In this document: positions 18,040-26,284 of the stretch, piece after piece
Position numbering within the stretch: the first letter of the stretch is position 1
Layout: each line of letters begins with the position of its first letter
NCBI RefSeq assembly: GCF_030116705.1
Contig: NZ_JAOTIK010000001.1
Location: 2,685,001 to 2,749,000, forward strand
Direction of reading: 5' to 3'
DNA from: Streptomyces sp. ML-6
Lineage (GTDB): Bacteria > Actinomycetota > Actinomycetes > Streptomycetales > Streptomycetaceae
DNA: 64,000 nt
Position numbers and translations under genes: made by a program
The notes under the pieces: model-generated
What the model was told of the DNA's origin: nothing
Databases searched by the model: none
What the model saw: only the letters and a program-made list of their open reading frames with translations

Positions 18040-19425
18040 GTGAACGGGGGGAACCGGAAGCCGATGGCCGCGGTCCTGGCCGCCAACTCCATATCCACGG
18101 CCGGTACTTCACTCACCCTGATCGGGGTGCCGTGGTTCGTGCTGGAGACCACGGGCAGCGCGGGACGCGCCGGTGTCGTCGCCTTCTGCGCGACCCTGCC
18201 GATCGTCGTCTCCGCGCTGATCGGCGGCCCCGTCATCGACCGGATCGGACGCCGCCGGGTGTCCGTGGCCTCCGACCTGGTGTGCGGCGCGTCCGTCGCC
18301 GCCGTCCCGCTGCTGCACCGGGCGGGCGCCCTCTCCTTCTGGATGCTGTGCGCGCTGATGGCGGTCAACGGACTCCTGCACACCCCGGGCAACACGGCCC
18401 GCTACGTCCTCGTCCCCGACCTCGCCGAGCACGCGGGCACCACCCTGGCGCGCGCCGCCTCCCTCTTCGACGCGGTCTCGCGCGGCGCCCGGATGGCCGG
18501 GGCGGCGCTGGCGGGCATGCTGATCGCACTGGTCGGCGCGGAGACCGTCCTGCTGCTGGACTCGGCGACCTTCCTGGTGTCCGCGCTGCTGGTCGCGACG
18601 GGGCTGCGGGGCGTACCCGCCGCCGAGCCGAGGGGGACCGCCGAGCCGGTCTCGTTCCGGGCGTACCGCGGCGAACTGCGCGAGGGCTACGCCTACTTGC
18701 TGGGCAACCGGCTGCTGCTGGCCGTCGTGCTGGTGGTGCTCTTCATGAACGGCTCCGACCAGGGCTGGGGCGCCGTGCTGCTGCCGGTGCACGCCTCCGA
18801 GGAGCTGGGCGGGGCCCGGGACATCGGACTGCTCACCGCCCTGTTCGGCGCGGGCGGACTGACCGGGGCGCTGCTGTACGGGGCGGTGGGGCACCGGTTC
18901 TCGCGGCGGGCCGTGTTCACGGTGTGCGTGGTGCTGTGCGGTGCGCCCAGGTACCTGGTCGCGGCACTGACCGGGACGACGACGCCGCTCGCCGTGACCA
19001 TGGTGCTGAGCGGTCTGGCGGGCGGGGTGCTGAACCCGATCCTGACGACGGTGATCTACGGGAGGGTGCCCGAGGAGCTGCGCAGCCGGGTCGCCGGGGC
19101 CCTCACGGCGGGCTGCGAACTGGCCATGCCGGTGGGCGGTCTCGCGGCCGGGCTGCTGGTGGAGAGCATGGGCGCGAAGGGGGCACTGCTGGCGATGGGC
19201 GGGGCGTACCTGCTGGCGACGCTGAGCCCGCTGGTGTTCCCCGCGTGGCGCACGATGGACGAGGCCGACGAGGCCCACGGAACCGACGAGGCCGACGGGG
19301 CTCCCGGGAAGGCGGGCGGGGCGGGCGACGTGCCGGGACCGTCGGCCGGTGGGGTCAGCAGCTCGGGACCTTGTGCCCCTGCGCCAGGTTCCGGAGCGAG
19401 GACACCGCGCCCTTCAGGGTCGTGA
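18040..19425 (+). CDS. MFS transporter (MFS_3-type exporter)
   Basis: 461 residues with about twelve hydrophobic helices. The first is AAVLAANSISTAGTSLTLIGVPWFVLETTGS, the opening of the enterobactin-exporter-like MFS group, with the motif-A-like loop VIDRIGRRRVSVASDL. GTG 18040 is used because it follows the previous stop by two bases; ATG 18064 is a reasonable alternative. The last ~35 codons are low-complexity and overlap the convergent protease gene by 71 bases, so the true end is odd and its tail may be non-functional. It probably exports a small molecule under control of the ArsR-type gene. Confidence 0.88.
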   Translation: MNGGNRKPMAAVLAANSISTAGTSLTLIGVPWFVLETTGSAGRAGVVAFCATLPIVVSALIGGPVIDRIGRRRVSVASDLVCGASVAAVPLLHRAGALSFWMLCALMAVNGLLHTPGNTARYVLVPDLAEHAGTTLARAASLFDAVSRGARMAGAALAGMLIALVGAETVLLLDSATFLVSALLVATGLRGVPAAEPRGTAEPVSFRAYRGELREGYAYLLGNRLLLAVVLVVLFMNGSDQGWGAVLLPVHASEELGGARDIGLLTALFGAGGLTGALLYGAVGHRFSRRAVFTVCVVLCGAPRYLVAALTGTTTPLAVTMVLSGLAGGVLNPILTTVIYGRVPEELRSRVAGALTAGCELAMPVGGLAAGLLVESMGAKGALLAMGGAYLLATLSPLVFPAWRTMDEADEAHGTDEADGAPGKAGGAGDVPGPSAGGVSSSGPCAPAPGSGARTPRPSGS

Positions 19426-20143
19426 CCGGGATCAGCTTCATCCCCTCGGGCAGTTCGGCGCGCGCCTGCCGGCACTCGGCCTTCGGGACGAGGAAGACGG
19501 TCGCCCCGTCCCGGTGGGCGGCCTGGGTCTTCAGCGAGACCCCGCCGACCGCGCCGACCTTGCCGTCCGCGTCGATCGTGCCGGTGCCCGCGATGGTGCG
19601 GCCCCCGGTGAGGTCGCCGCCGCGGCCGTCGCCGTCGAGCTTGTCGACGATGCCGAGCGCGAAGAACAGGCCCGCGCTGGGCCCGCCCACGTCGGCGAGG
19701 TGCAGGGTGACGTCGACCGAGTCCTCGGGCTTGCCCAGGTAGTCGAGGGCCGCGTCCACGGCGTCGTCCTGCGACTCCCGCATGTCCTCCAGGTTGTGCT
19801 TCTCGATCTCCTTCTCGGAGCCGCCGGTCGGGTAGACGGAGTCACGGGGCAGGACCGCGCGGTCCGTACGGAACCAGCTGTCGATCACGTCGCCGAGGCC
19901 GACATCGGCGGTGGGCCCGGTCGCGACGATGGTCGTCATCCGCAGCTCGCCCTTGGTGGGGCGGGTGGGTTCGCCCTTGATGCTGATCACCGGGGTGCCG
20001 TGATCGCTCCCGAGCACGTTCGCGGTCGTACCGGGCTGCGCCAGGGTGAACGGCAGCGGCGCGAAGGCGGCCACGCCGAACAGGGCGAGGACGGGCAGGG
20101 CGCAGAGGGCGAGGGTCCGGGAGCGCGATTGACGAGTGAACAC
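19355..20143 (-). CDS. Secreted Lon-type (S16) serine protease-like protein
   Basis: 262 residues. A basic start then one hydrophobic segment (LALCALPVLALFGVAAF, residues ~11-27) acts as signal or anchor. The catalytic dyad of the Lon proteolytic domain is present: Ser156 in DVGGPSAGLFFALGI and Lys205 in GAVGGVSLKTQAA, with the intervening GRTIAGTGTIDADGKVG typical of the family. Relatives such as YlbL usually carry a PDZ domain between anchor and protease; here residues 40-125 are too short and dissimilar to be sure of one. It overlaps the end of the MFS gene on the opposite strand by 71 bases. Confidence 0.9.
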   Translation of the reverse strand: MFTRQSRSRTLALCALPVLALFGVAAFAPLPFTLAQPGTTANVLGSDHGTPVISIKGEPTRPTKGELRMTTIVATGPTADVGLGDVIDSWFRTDRAVLPRDSVYPTGGSEKEIEKHNLEDMRESQDDAVDAALDYLGKPEDSVDVTLHLADVGGPSAGLFFALGIVDKLDGDGRGGDLTGGRTIAGTGTIDADGKVGAVGGVSLKTQAAHRDGATVFLVPKAECRQARAELPEGMKLIPVTTLKGAVSSLRNLAQGHKVPSC

Positions 20144-20187
20144 CCGCCCAATCTAACCGCCGGGGCGGGCACCGACGCCAAACGGTG

Positions 20188-20279
20188 CGCCATCCGCGTA
20201 CCTCCCGCCCCGCCCACCACGGCTGCTGCTCCCGGAACACGGGCCGGACGCCATCCGCGTACCTCCCGCCTCGCCCACC
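20188..20279. repeat. 31-bp direct repeat between protease and iclR genes
   Basis: Near-identical 31-base units at 20188-20218 and 20249-20279 (one mismatch) begin CGCCATCCGCG and end CGCCCACC. They lie between the start of the protease gene and the end of the iclR gene. No gene is present between them. Confidence 0.75.
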
Positions 20280-20292
20280 GCGCCCGCCGCGG

Positions 20293-20934
20293 CTACCTCA
20301 GCGCGTCCGCCACCTCGCGGGCCGCGTCCACCACCCGGGGGCCGACCCGTTCGGGCACGGAGTCCGCGAGCATCACGACGCCCACGCTGCCCTCGACGCC
20401 CGTCACCCCCACCAGTGCCGCCGCCGCACCGCTCGCCCCGGCCTCCAGCTCGCCGTGGGTGAGGGTGTAGGCGGTCTCGCCGACCGGCTTCTGGCGGGCC
20501 GCGAGGATCGCCCGGCCCGCGGCGCCCCGGTCCAGCGGATGGCGGAAACCGGCCCGGTAGGCCACGTGGTAGTCGGTCCAGGTCGGCTCCACCACCGCGA
20601 CCGCGAGCGCGTCGCTGCCGTCCACCAGCGTGAGGTGGGCGGTGGCCCCGATGTCCTCGGCGAGGGACCGCAGCGCGGGCAGCGCGGCTTCCCGTACGAG
20701 GGGATGCACCTGGCGGCCCAGGCGCAGCACGCCCAGGCCCACTCTGGCCCGGCCGCCGAGATCGCGGCGCACCAGGGCGTGTTGTTCCAGGGTGGCGAGC
20801 AGACGGTAGACCACGGTCCGGTTGACCCCGAGTCGGTTGGACAACTCGGTGACGGTCAGCCCGTGATCGGTGTCGGCAAGCAGCTTGAGGACTCTCAGTC
20901 CCCGGTCGAGCGTCTGGGAGGTCTCCGCGGTCAC
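20293..20934 (-). CDS. IclR family transcriptional regulator
   Basis: 213 residues from GTG 20934, preceded by GGAGAGG; a longer frame exists upstream but lacks a ribosome site. The winged HTH covers residues ~5-65 (LDRGLRVLKLLADTDHGLTVTELSNRLGVNRTVVYRLLATLEQ). The C-terminal effector domain begins around LREAALPALRSLAEDIGATAHLTLVDGSDALAVAVVEP and keeps GAAGRAIL. At 213 residues it is shorter than the ~250 usual, mainly through a trimmed end. It does not sit beside an obvious catabolic operon; the target is unclear. Confidence 0.92.
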   Translation of the reverse strand: MTAETSQTLDRGLRVLKLLADTDHGLTVTELSNRLGVNRTVVYRLLATLEQHALVRRDLGGRARVGLGVLRLGRQVHPLVREAALPALRSLAEDIGATAHLTLVDGSDALAVAVVEPTWTDYHVAYRAGFRHPLDRGAAGRAILAARQKPVGETAYTLTHGELEAGASGAAAALVGVTGVEGSVGVVMLADSVPERVGPRVVDAAREVADALR

Positions 20935-21273
20935 GACGCCCTCTCCTCTGTGGTGAGCGGCGGCGGCTGATCCCCACGGAATGTGTGCCGCCGGTCCCAG
21001 CGACGACGCACGGAGAGGCCGCCGGCCTGGCCATGGCACCGGCTGCGCTCCGCGGCTGTGCTGCCACGGGGCGTGCAGTTTTTTTGGGACAGTAGCGAGC
21101 GAGTCCGCTCAGCGGAAGACCTCGTCCAGAATCCGGGCGTGGCCGGAAGCGGTGCCGGAGCGCCGGAGAATAACCGCCGGTCAGCGCGGCGCCGACCGAT
21201 AAGCGAACATCTACGCGCGTCCTGGTCGGCCGACGCCTCCGGCCATCATCCGTGCACCACAGGTGAACCGTCG
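20935..21273. other. Intergenic region upstream of iclR
   Basis: No gene found. It contains a T7 run (about 21079-21086) and an inverted repeat pairing GCCGACC near 21192 with GGTCGGC near 21230, which could terminate the surface-protein gene transcribed toward it. The iclR promoter must lie in its left part but I see no confident -10/-35 pair. Confidence 0.4.
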
Positions 21274-23322
21274 TCAACCCACGGTGAACGACTGCTGAAT
21301 AATTTTTCCGTTCACGAGCACCTCGCAGGCCCGGATCGCCTTCGTCGCCGGATCCCGGACGGTGAAGTCGAGGGCGAACGTCCCGTCGAGTCCGACGACC
21401 CGGGTGACGTACGGGTCCGAGGTCTGCTTCCCGTCCGCGGTGCGGCCGGTCACCGAGACCGTGGCGACGGGGGCGAATCCCCGGCCGGTCACCTGGACGG
21501 CGGTGCCGACGGGGCCCTCGGGCGGCGAGAGCGCGAAGGCCGGTCCGGCGGGCACGGTGCCGTCCTGGACGGTGAACGCCGCCGTCTCGGTGCGCGGGTT
21601 GACGAGGACCTCCCGGACGCGGATCGCGACGGTGTCCGCGGCGTCGACCGTGAAGGTCTGCGAGAACGCGCCATCCAGCCCGACCACCTTCGTCCGTGCC
21701 GGGTCGGAGGTCTTCGAGCCGTCGGCCCGCAGGCCGACGATGGACACGGTGGCGACCTTCGCGAAGCCCTGCCCGACGACGGTGACGGCGGTGCCCCGGG
21801 GCCCGGCGGCCGGGGTGAGGACGACGAAGGACGGGGCGACGGTCAGCGGGGTGAGGGCCTGCGCTCCCCCGGCGGTGACCCTGAGCGCGTACACGGCGCG
21901 CGGGGTGGATCCGGCCACGGTGACGGTGCCGGCGAGCGCCCCGTCGGTACCGATCCGGAGGGTGGAGCCGCTGATCCGGGCGCTGTCGCAGGCGCTTCCG
22001 TCGGCGGCGCAGAGCTCGGCCGCGGGGGTGACGCCGGTCGGCCAGTCGCCGCCGGAGAGGGCGATCGTGCCGCCCGGTTTCACCTTCGCCGCGCCCGCGG
22101 AGAGGCTCGCGGAGGCGTCGGTCACGGTGAACGGCGTGGTCAGCACGGTGGCCGGATCGTTGCCCTCGTCCACCTGGATCGCGGTGATGGCCGGATCGGA
22201 GACGGTGAAGTCGGCGCCGAACGTTCCGTCGGGGGTGCTCTTCACGTAGACGGCGGTTTCGTCGAGGGTCGCCCCGTTCGCGTCCAGGCCGACGGTGTTG
22301 ATCCACCGGTCCTGGAAGTAGTTGCTGCCGGTGACCCGTACGACGCTGCCGAGCGGTGCGCCGGAGCGGGAGAGCGTGATGGCCCGCGGTCCGGTGGGCA
22401 CGAACGCCCGCACGGTCAGGGGCGCGGTCGCTTCCTTCGTACCGTCGCCGACCTTCACCAGGTACGAGCCGTCGGGCACGGCGCCCGCGGCGGCGAGCAC
22501 CGCGCTGCCGGTCAGTTCTCCCGATCCGCTGATCGCGAGGGTGTGGGAGGCGAACTTGCCGGGGTCGCAGCCGCCGCCGTCCGCCGCGCACAGCGAGGGG
22601 ACGGGGGTGGCCCCGGCGGTCCACAGGCTGCCGGTCAGGGCGACGGCGGTGGACGGCCGGACGGGGGTGGTGGGCGCGGTCAGGGTGGCCGGGTGGCCCG
22701 CGGTGCCCTCGGCGGTCACGGTGCCGACGGAGCCGCCGCCGCTCACCACGTCGCACGGGGTCTCGTAGGTGGAGCCGAGCACCTTGGTGCGCGTCAGGTT
22801 GCGCACCGGCGTGAAGGTGATCGGCCCGCTCGCGTCGGCCGGGATGAGGAAGTCCCCCTCGTAGGGCGGGATCTCGATCGGTTTGCCGGCCGGGATGTCG
22901 AGTTCGACCTGGGGTCCGGTGACGGTGACGGTGCCGGTGGCGCCGCCGGACATGGCGAGGTCGATGCTGGGGGTGGTGGGCACGTCGTTCAGGCTGAGCC
23001 CGCTGGTGGCGGGGGACGGGCCGAGGGCGACCTTGGCGTGGACCTTGCCGCCCGGGTCGACGATCGACGGCGAGAGGTCGACGCTCATCTCCTGCGGCCC
23101 GGTCGCCTCGCCCTGGCCGGCGGGCAGGGAGCAGTGGACGGTGGGGGTGACGGTGCCGGCCAGGGCGGCGGGGGCGAGGGCGAAGGTTCCGCCGGTCCAG
23201 ACGAGCACGGCCCCCGCGGTGAGGGCGACGGCGCGGCGCAACACCGCGCCCGGCCTTCCAGTTCTTCCAGTGCTCCTCGTTCTTCCGGTTCTTCCGGTTC
23301 TTCTCGTTCTCCGGACGGGCAT
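21274..23322 (-). CDS. Secreted multi-domain surface protein (IPT/TIG- and neocarzinostatin-like beta domains)
   Basis: 682 residues from ATG 23322, immediately after GGAGGAGCGAC. A repetitive Arg/Thr/Gly leader (RRTRRTGRTGRTR) precedes a hydrophobic signal and an AALAG-like cleavage site. Domain 1 (about residues 40-175) begins HCSLPAGQGEATGPQEMSVDLSP. Several ~110-residue beta-sandwich units follow: two start with a TPVPSLCAADGGGCDPGKF-like disulfide loop resembling neocarzinostatin folds, and the last three have GPVGTAVQVTGRGFAPVATVSVTG, an IPT/TIG-like pattern. No sortase motif is visible. It is a paralogue of the next gene; the two share the first ~400 residues in order. Probable cell-surface or extracellular adhesin-like protein; function unknown. 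Confidence 0.82.
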   Translation of the reverse strand: MPVRRTRRTGRTGRTRSTGRTGRPGAVLRRAVALTAGAVLVWTGGTFALAPAALAGTVTPTVHCSLPAGQGEATGPQEMSVDLSPSIVDPGGKVHAKVALGPSPATSGLSLNDVPTTPSIDLAMSGGATGTVTVTGPQVELDIPAGKPIEIPPYEGDFLIPADASGPITFTPVRNLTRTKVLGSTYETPCDVVSGGGSVGTVTAEGTAGHPATLTAPTTPVRPSTAVALTGSLWTAGATPVPSLCAADGGGCDPGKFASHTLAISGSGELTGSAVLAAAGAVPDGSYLVKVGDGTKEATAPLTVRAFVPTGPRAITLSRSGAPLGSVVRVTGSNYFQDRWINTVGLDANGATLDETAVYVKSTPDGTFGADFTVSDPAITAIQVDEGNDPATVLTTPFTVTDASASLSAGAAKVKPGGTIALSGGDWPTGVTPAAELCAADGSACDSARISGSTLRIGTDGALAGTVTVAGSTPRAVYALRVTAGGAQALTPLTVAPSFVVLTPAAGPRGTAVTVVGQGFAKVATVSIVGLRADGSKTSDPARTKVVGLDGAFSQTFTVDAADTVAIRVREVLVNPRTETAAFTVQDGTVPAGPAFALSPPEGPVGTAVQVTGRGFAPVATVSVTGRTADGKQTSDPYVTRVVGLDGTFALDFTVRDPATKAIRACEVLVNGKIIQQSFTVG
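23254..23313 (+). repeat. TTCTTCCGG-type microsatellite in the signal-peptide region
   Basis: A run of degenerate 9-base units related to TTCTTCCGG lies at the 5' end of the preceding gene and encodes the Arg-Thr-Gly repeats of its leader. Slippage in such arrays could vary signal length. Confidence 0.65.
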
Positions 23323-23461
23323 GTCGCTCCTCCATGGGGGTCGTCCGTGGCTGCGGGGTGGGCTGGGGCTGCTCCGGGTCCGAAATGGCGGCCGCCCGCC
23401 CGCTCCGGTGCATGGGGAGCGGGCGGGCGCCCGGTTCGTGCCCGCGTTCAAGGGCCTGCTC

Positions 23462-25108
23462 TCAGAGCAGAGTGAGGGTCAGGGTGGCGGCGTAATCCCC
23501 GGGGCGGGTGAATCCGGGAAGGGTGAGCGTGAGATCGGCGTCGGCGTCGAACCGGCCGCCGGTGAACGGGCGGGAGCCGTCCGGCCCCATCCGGCACAGG
23601 CTCGCCGCCTCGCTGCCGAGCGCGGTGGGTGATCCGGCCACCGGCACCCCCACGCTTCCGTTCTGCGCCGCGCACCTGGGCGTCCACCGCACGGCCCCGG
23701 CCGGGAGGGTGTTCCCGCCGGTGCCGGTGAAGTCGGTGAGGGTGGCGGTGAGGGACCAGCCGCTGTTGACGCCGCGGGCGTCCGACACCTCGACCCGGTT
23801 GAGCCGGGAGCGCTGCACTCCGCTGCCGGTGCCCAGGACCGTCGTGCCGAAGTCGACGGTGTCGCCGTCCTGGACCATGGACAGCGTCCCGGCCCGGACC
23901 GAGGTGCTCAGCTTCTGGTCGGCGCTCGTCCCGTCCCCTCCCCCGCCCGTGGAGACGGTGAACGGGACGGTCCGCACGGTCGCCGGATCGTTGCCCTCGT
24001 CGGCCCGGACCGCGGTGACGGCGTCGGAGGTCACGGTGAACTCGACGGCGAAGGTGCCGTCCGGTCCGCTCTTGACGTAGACCGCGCTGTCGTCGATGCC
24101 GGTGCCCGTGGCGTCGAGGCCGATGACGTTGACCCAGCGGTCCGGGTTGTAGTTCCGGCCGCTGACCGTGATCACGCTGCCGACGGGGCCGCTGTCCCGC
24201 GAGAGCGAGATCTCGCGGTCGCCGGACGCGACGGCCTCGACGGTGAGCGGTGCGCTCGCCTCCTTCGTGCCGTCGTTGACCTTCACCTCGTACGGGCCGT
24301 TCGGCACCGCCCCGGCCTCCGCGAGGGTCGCGGTGCCGTGCAGCGTCCCGTAGGCGTCGATGGTGAGGCCGTTCTCCTTGAACTTCAGCGGATCGCAGCC
24401 GCCCCCGCCCACCGCGCACAGCGAGGGGACCGGCGTGCCGCCCGGCGTCCAGCCCGAACCGCCCAGCTCCACCGGGGTGTTGGGGCGTACGGGGTCGGCG
24501 GGGGCGGTCAGGGTGGCCGGCTCGGAGCCGGTTCCCTCCACCGTGACGGTGCCGACGGAGCCGCCGCCGTCGACGACGTCGCAGGGCGTCTCGAAGACCG
24601 AGCCGAGCACCTTGGTCCGGGTCAGCGTGCGGACCGGGGCGAACGAGATGTCCCCGGAGGCGTTCGCCGGGACCAGGAAGTCGCCTTCGTAGGGCGGGAG
24701 TTCGATGGGTTTCCCGGCCGGTACGTCCATGGTGAACTCGGCGCCCCGCACGGTGACGGTGCCGCTCGCCCCGCCGGACATGGCGAGGTCGAGGCTGGGA
24801 ACGGTCGGCACGTCCTCCAGGGCGAGGGCGCTGGTGGCGGGGGACGGGCCGAGGGTCACCTTCGCGTGCACCTTGCCGCCCGGGGCGACGACCGCGGGCG
24901 ACAGTTCGACGGTCATCTCCTGCGGCCCGGTCGCCTCGCCCTGGCCGGCGGGCAGGACGCAGTGGATGGTCGGGGCGACCGTGCCCGCGGGCCGCTGCCC
25001 GTCCGCCGGTCCGGCGGACGGCGCGGCCGTGGCCCCGACGCAGCCCAGCGAGAGTACGAAGCAGGCGGCGAGCAGACCGGTCATACCTGGTCTTCGTCGT
25101 CGGATCAC
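23462..25108 (-). CDS. Secreted surface protein, paralogue with C-terminal WxL-like domain
   Basis: 548 residues from GTG 25108, chosen because GGAGGGG sits seven bases upstream; an ATG at 25123 has none. A signal peptide (MTGLLAACFVLSLGCVGATAAP) precedes the same domain order as its neighbour: HCVLPAGQGEATGPQEMTVELSP, then TPVPSLCAVGGGGCDPLKF. The C-terminal ~150 residues differ, reading SVRAGTLSMVQDGDTVDFGTTVLG, then WSLTATLTDFTGTGGNTLPAGAVRWTP, as in WxL-type wall-binding domains. This suggests attachment to the peptidoglycan. It is divergent from the third secreted protein across 326 bases with shared TTGACTTCT promoter elements. Confidence 0.82.
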   Translation of the reverse strand: MIRRRRPGMTGLLAACFVLSLGCVGATAAPSAGPADGQRPAGTVAPTIHCVLPAGQGEATGPQEMTVELSPAVVAPGGKVHAKVTLGPSPATSALALEDVPTVPSLDLAMSGGASGTVTVRGAEFTMDVPAGKPIELPPYEGDFLVPANASGDISFAPVRTLTRTKVLGSVFETPCDVVDGGGSVGTVTVEGTGSEPATLTAPADPVRPNTPVELGGSGWTPGGTPVPSLCAVGGGGCDPLKFKENGLTIDAYGTLHGTATLAEAGAVPNGPYEVKVNDGTKEASAPLTVEAVASGDREISLSRDSGPVGSVITVSGRNYNPDRWVNVIGLDATGTGIDDSAVYVKSGPDGTFAVEFTVTSDAVTAVRADEGNDPATVRTVPFTVSTGGGGDGTSADQKLSTSVRAGTLSMVQDGDTVDFGTTVLGTGSGVQRSRLNRVEVSDARGVNSGWSLTATLTDFTGTGGNTLPAGAVRWTPRCAAQNGSVGVPVAGSPTALGSEAASLCRMGPDGSRPFTGGRFDADADLTLTLPGFTRPGDYAATLTLTLL

Positions 25109-25434
25109 CAGACACCCCTCCATGGCCCATTGATTGCGCACATTGAGGAGGTCGCGTGCGGAGAAGTCAAGAGAAAACCGATTGATCCTTGACCGACCGC
25201 CCCGTGGCCGGTTGATCATTTCCCGAATGATCCTTTCGACATGCCCGAAGGCATTTCAGAAAGGCATTCCGAGAGTGTCCGACAGAATCCCTTGACTTCT
25301 TTGATGATCATGGTTTCACTGCACCCGACATGCCGGGCCCGGCACGCAGTTCCGCAAGAAGACCGCACGGCACGATTTCGGTTCTTCTTCGGCGGAGCCG
25401 CGTAATTCAGAAACCGGAAGGAGTTCGCCCCGTC
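25109..25434. other. Divergent promoter region of the surface-protein genes
   Basis: Contains back-to-back promoters: TTGACT at 25292-25297 (rightward, spacer 17, then TTCACT) and TTGACT on the minus strand (bases 25165-25170, spacer 18, then TCAATG). Both lie within the identical string CTTGACTTCT. Between them is a perfect palindrome (next entry) and ATGCC-CGAA-GGCAT (25241-25254). No gene is present. Confidence 0.6.
25214..25232. promoter_or_regulatory. GATCATT-N5-AATGATC palindrome between surface-protein genes
   Basis: A perfect 7-5-7 inverted repeat (GATCATT TCCCG AATGATC) sits midway between the two divergent promoters, where one repressor or activator could govern both directions. 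A GATCAT fragment also occurs at 25307-25312. Confidence 0.6.
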
Positions 25435-26013
25435 ATGTCGATCACCTCAGCACGGTCACGGGCCGTGCGGTCGGCGGGCCCGCGCCCGTCGTACCGAAGA
25501 CACCTCCCACCGGCCCTGGTGGCGGCCTGCGGCCTGGTCGGCGCGCTCGCCCTGGCGCCGACGGCCCAGGCGGTGACCCCGCTCACCGCGACGGCCACGT
25601 ACGACTGCGGCGCCTGGGGCAGCGGTCTGGCCACCCTGACCGCCGCCGACTCGGGCACGTCCAAGACCATCAAGATCACCTCCACGGCGATCACCATGCC
25701 GCCCGGGACCAGCGCCGACCCGAACAGCATCACGACGACGCTCAAGGTCACCAAGACCTCGGGCGGCGTCACCAGTCAGGTGCAGTTCTCCGGGAAGACC
25801 AACCCGGGCATGAGCGGCGGCAGTCCGATCGCCCTGGGCCCGCTGAAGCTCACCTCCGGCACCCTGGCGGCGGGCGACAGCACGAATTCCGTGGTGCTTC
25901 CCGCCCCGCCGAGCGCCACCAACTGGTCCCTGCAGATCGTGGCGTCGTCCCCGACGTCGGCCACGGTCCCGTGCGTGGCCACGTCCAACCAGTCGGCGTC
26001 GTTCGTCTGGTAG
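25435..26013 (+). CDS. Secreted small surface-like protein of unknown function
   Basis: 192 residues from ATG 25435, after GGAAGGAG. An Arg-rich start and hydrophobic segment (LVAACGLVGALALAPTAQA) give a clear signal peptide ending near residue 43. The mature part is rich in Thr, Ser and Gly with a Cys near the start (YDCGAWGSGLATL) and one at the end (TVPCVATSNQ), probably one disulfide in a beta-sandwich. Its position, divergent from the two paralogous surface proteins with a similar promoter, suggests co-expression. I do not recognise a named family. Confidence 0.75.
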   Translation: MSITSARSRAVRSAGPRPSYRRHLPPALVAACGLVGALALAPTAQAVTPLTATATYDCGAWGSGLATLTAADSGTSKTIKITSTAITMPPGTSADPNSITTTLKVTKTSGGVTSQVQFSGKTNPGMSGGSPIALGPLKLTSGTLAAGDSTNSVVLPAPPSATNWSLQIVASSPTSATVPCVATSNQSASFVW

Positions 26014-26284
26014 ACGTCCCGCCCGACAGGATCACTCCGCCCCGGCCGGCCCCCGATCCGCACCCCGGCCCGTCCGCACCGGCGGCCCGTCCGCACCGAC
26101 CCCTGCCCTGCCTCGATCCCCCGCACTGCCCCGATCCCCCGCCCGGGCGCAACCGCCGACGAAACCGCCGACGAAACCATCGACAAAACCGTCGGCGAAG
26201 GAGCCCGAGGCCACGTCGCGCTTACAGTCGCCCCGGCGCACGGGAGGGGCGCTCCGCCCGCGCGCCGGGGCCGTCCCCGCCGGC

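Noticed and set aside
19355..20143. PDZ domain between anchor and S16 domain
   Set aside because: Residues 40-125 do not show a clear PDZ pattern. Only the Lon-like catalytic part is certain.
20983..23475. 830-codon plus-strand frame opposite the surface protein
   Set aside because: It is the antisense shadow of the secreted repetitive gene, with no domains and no ribosome site.
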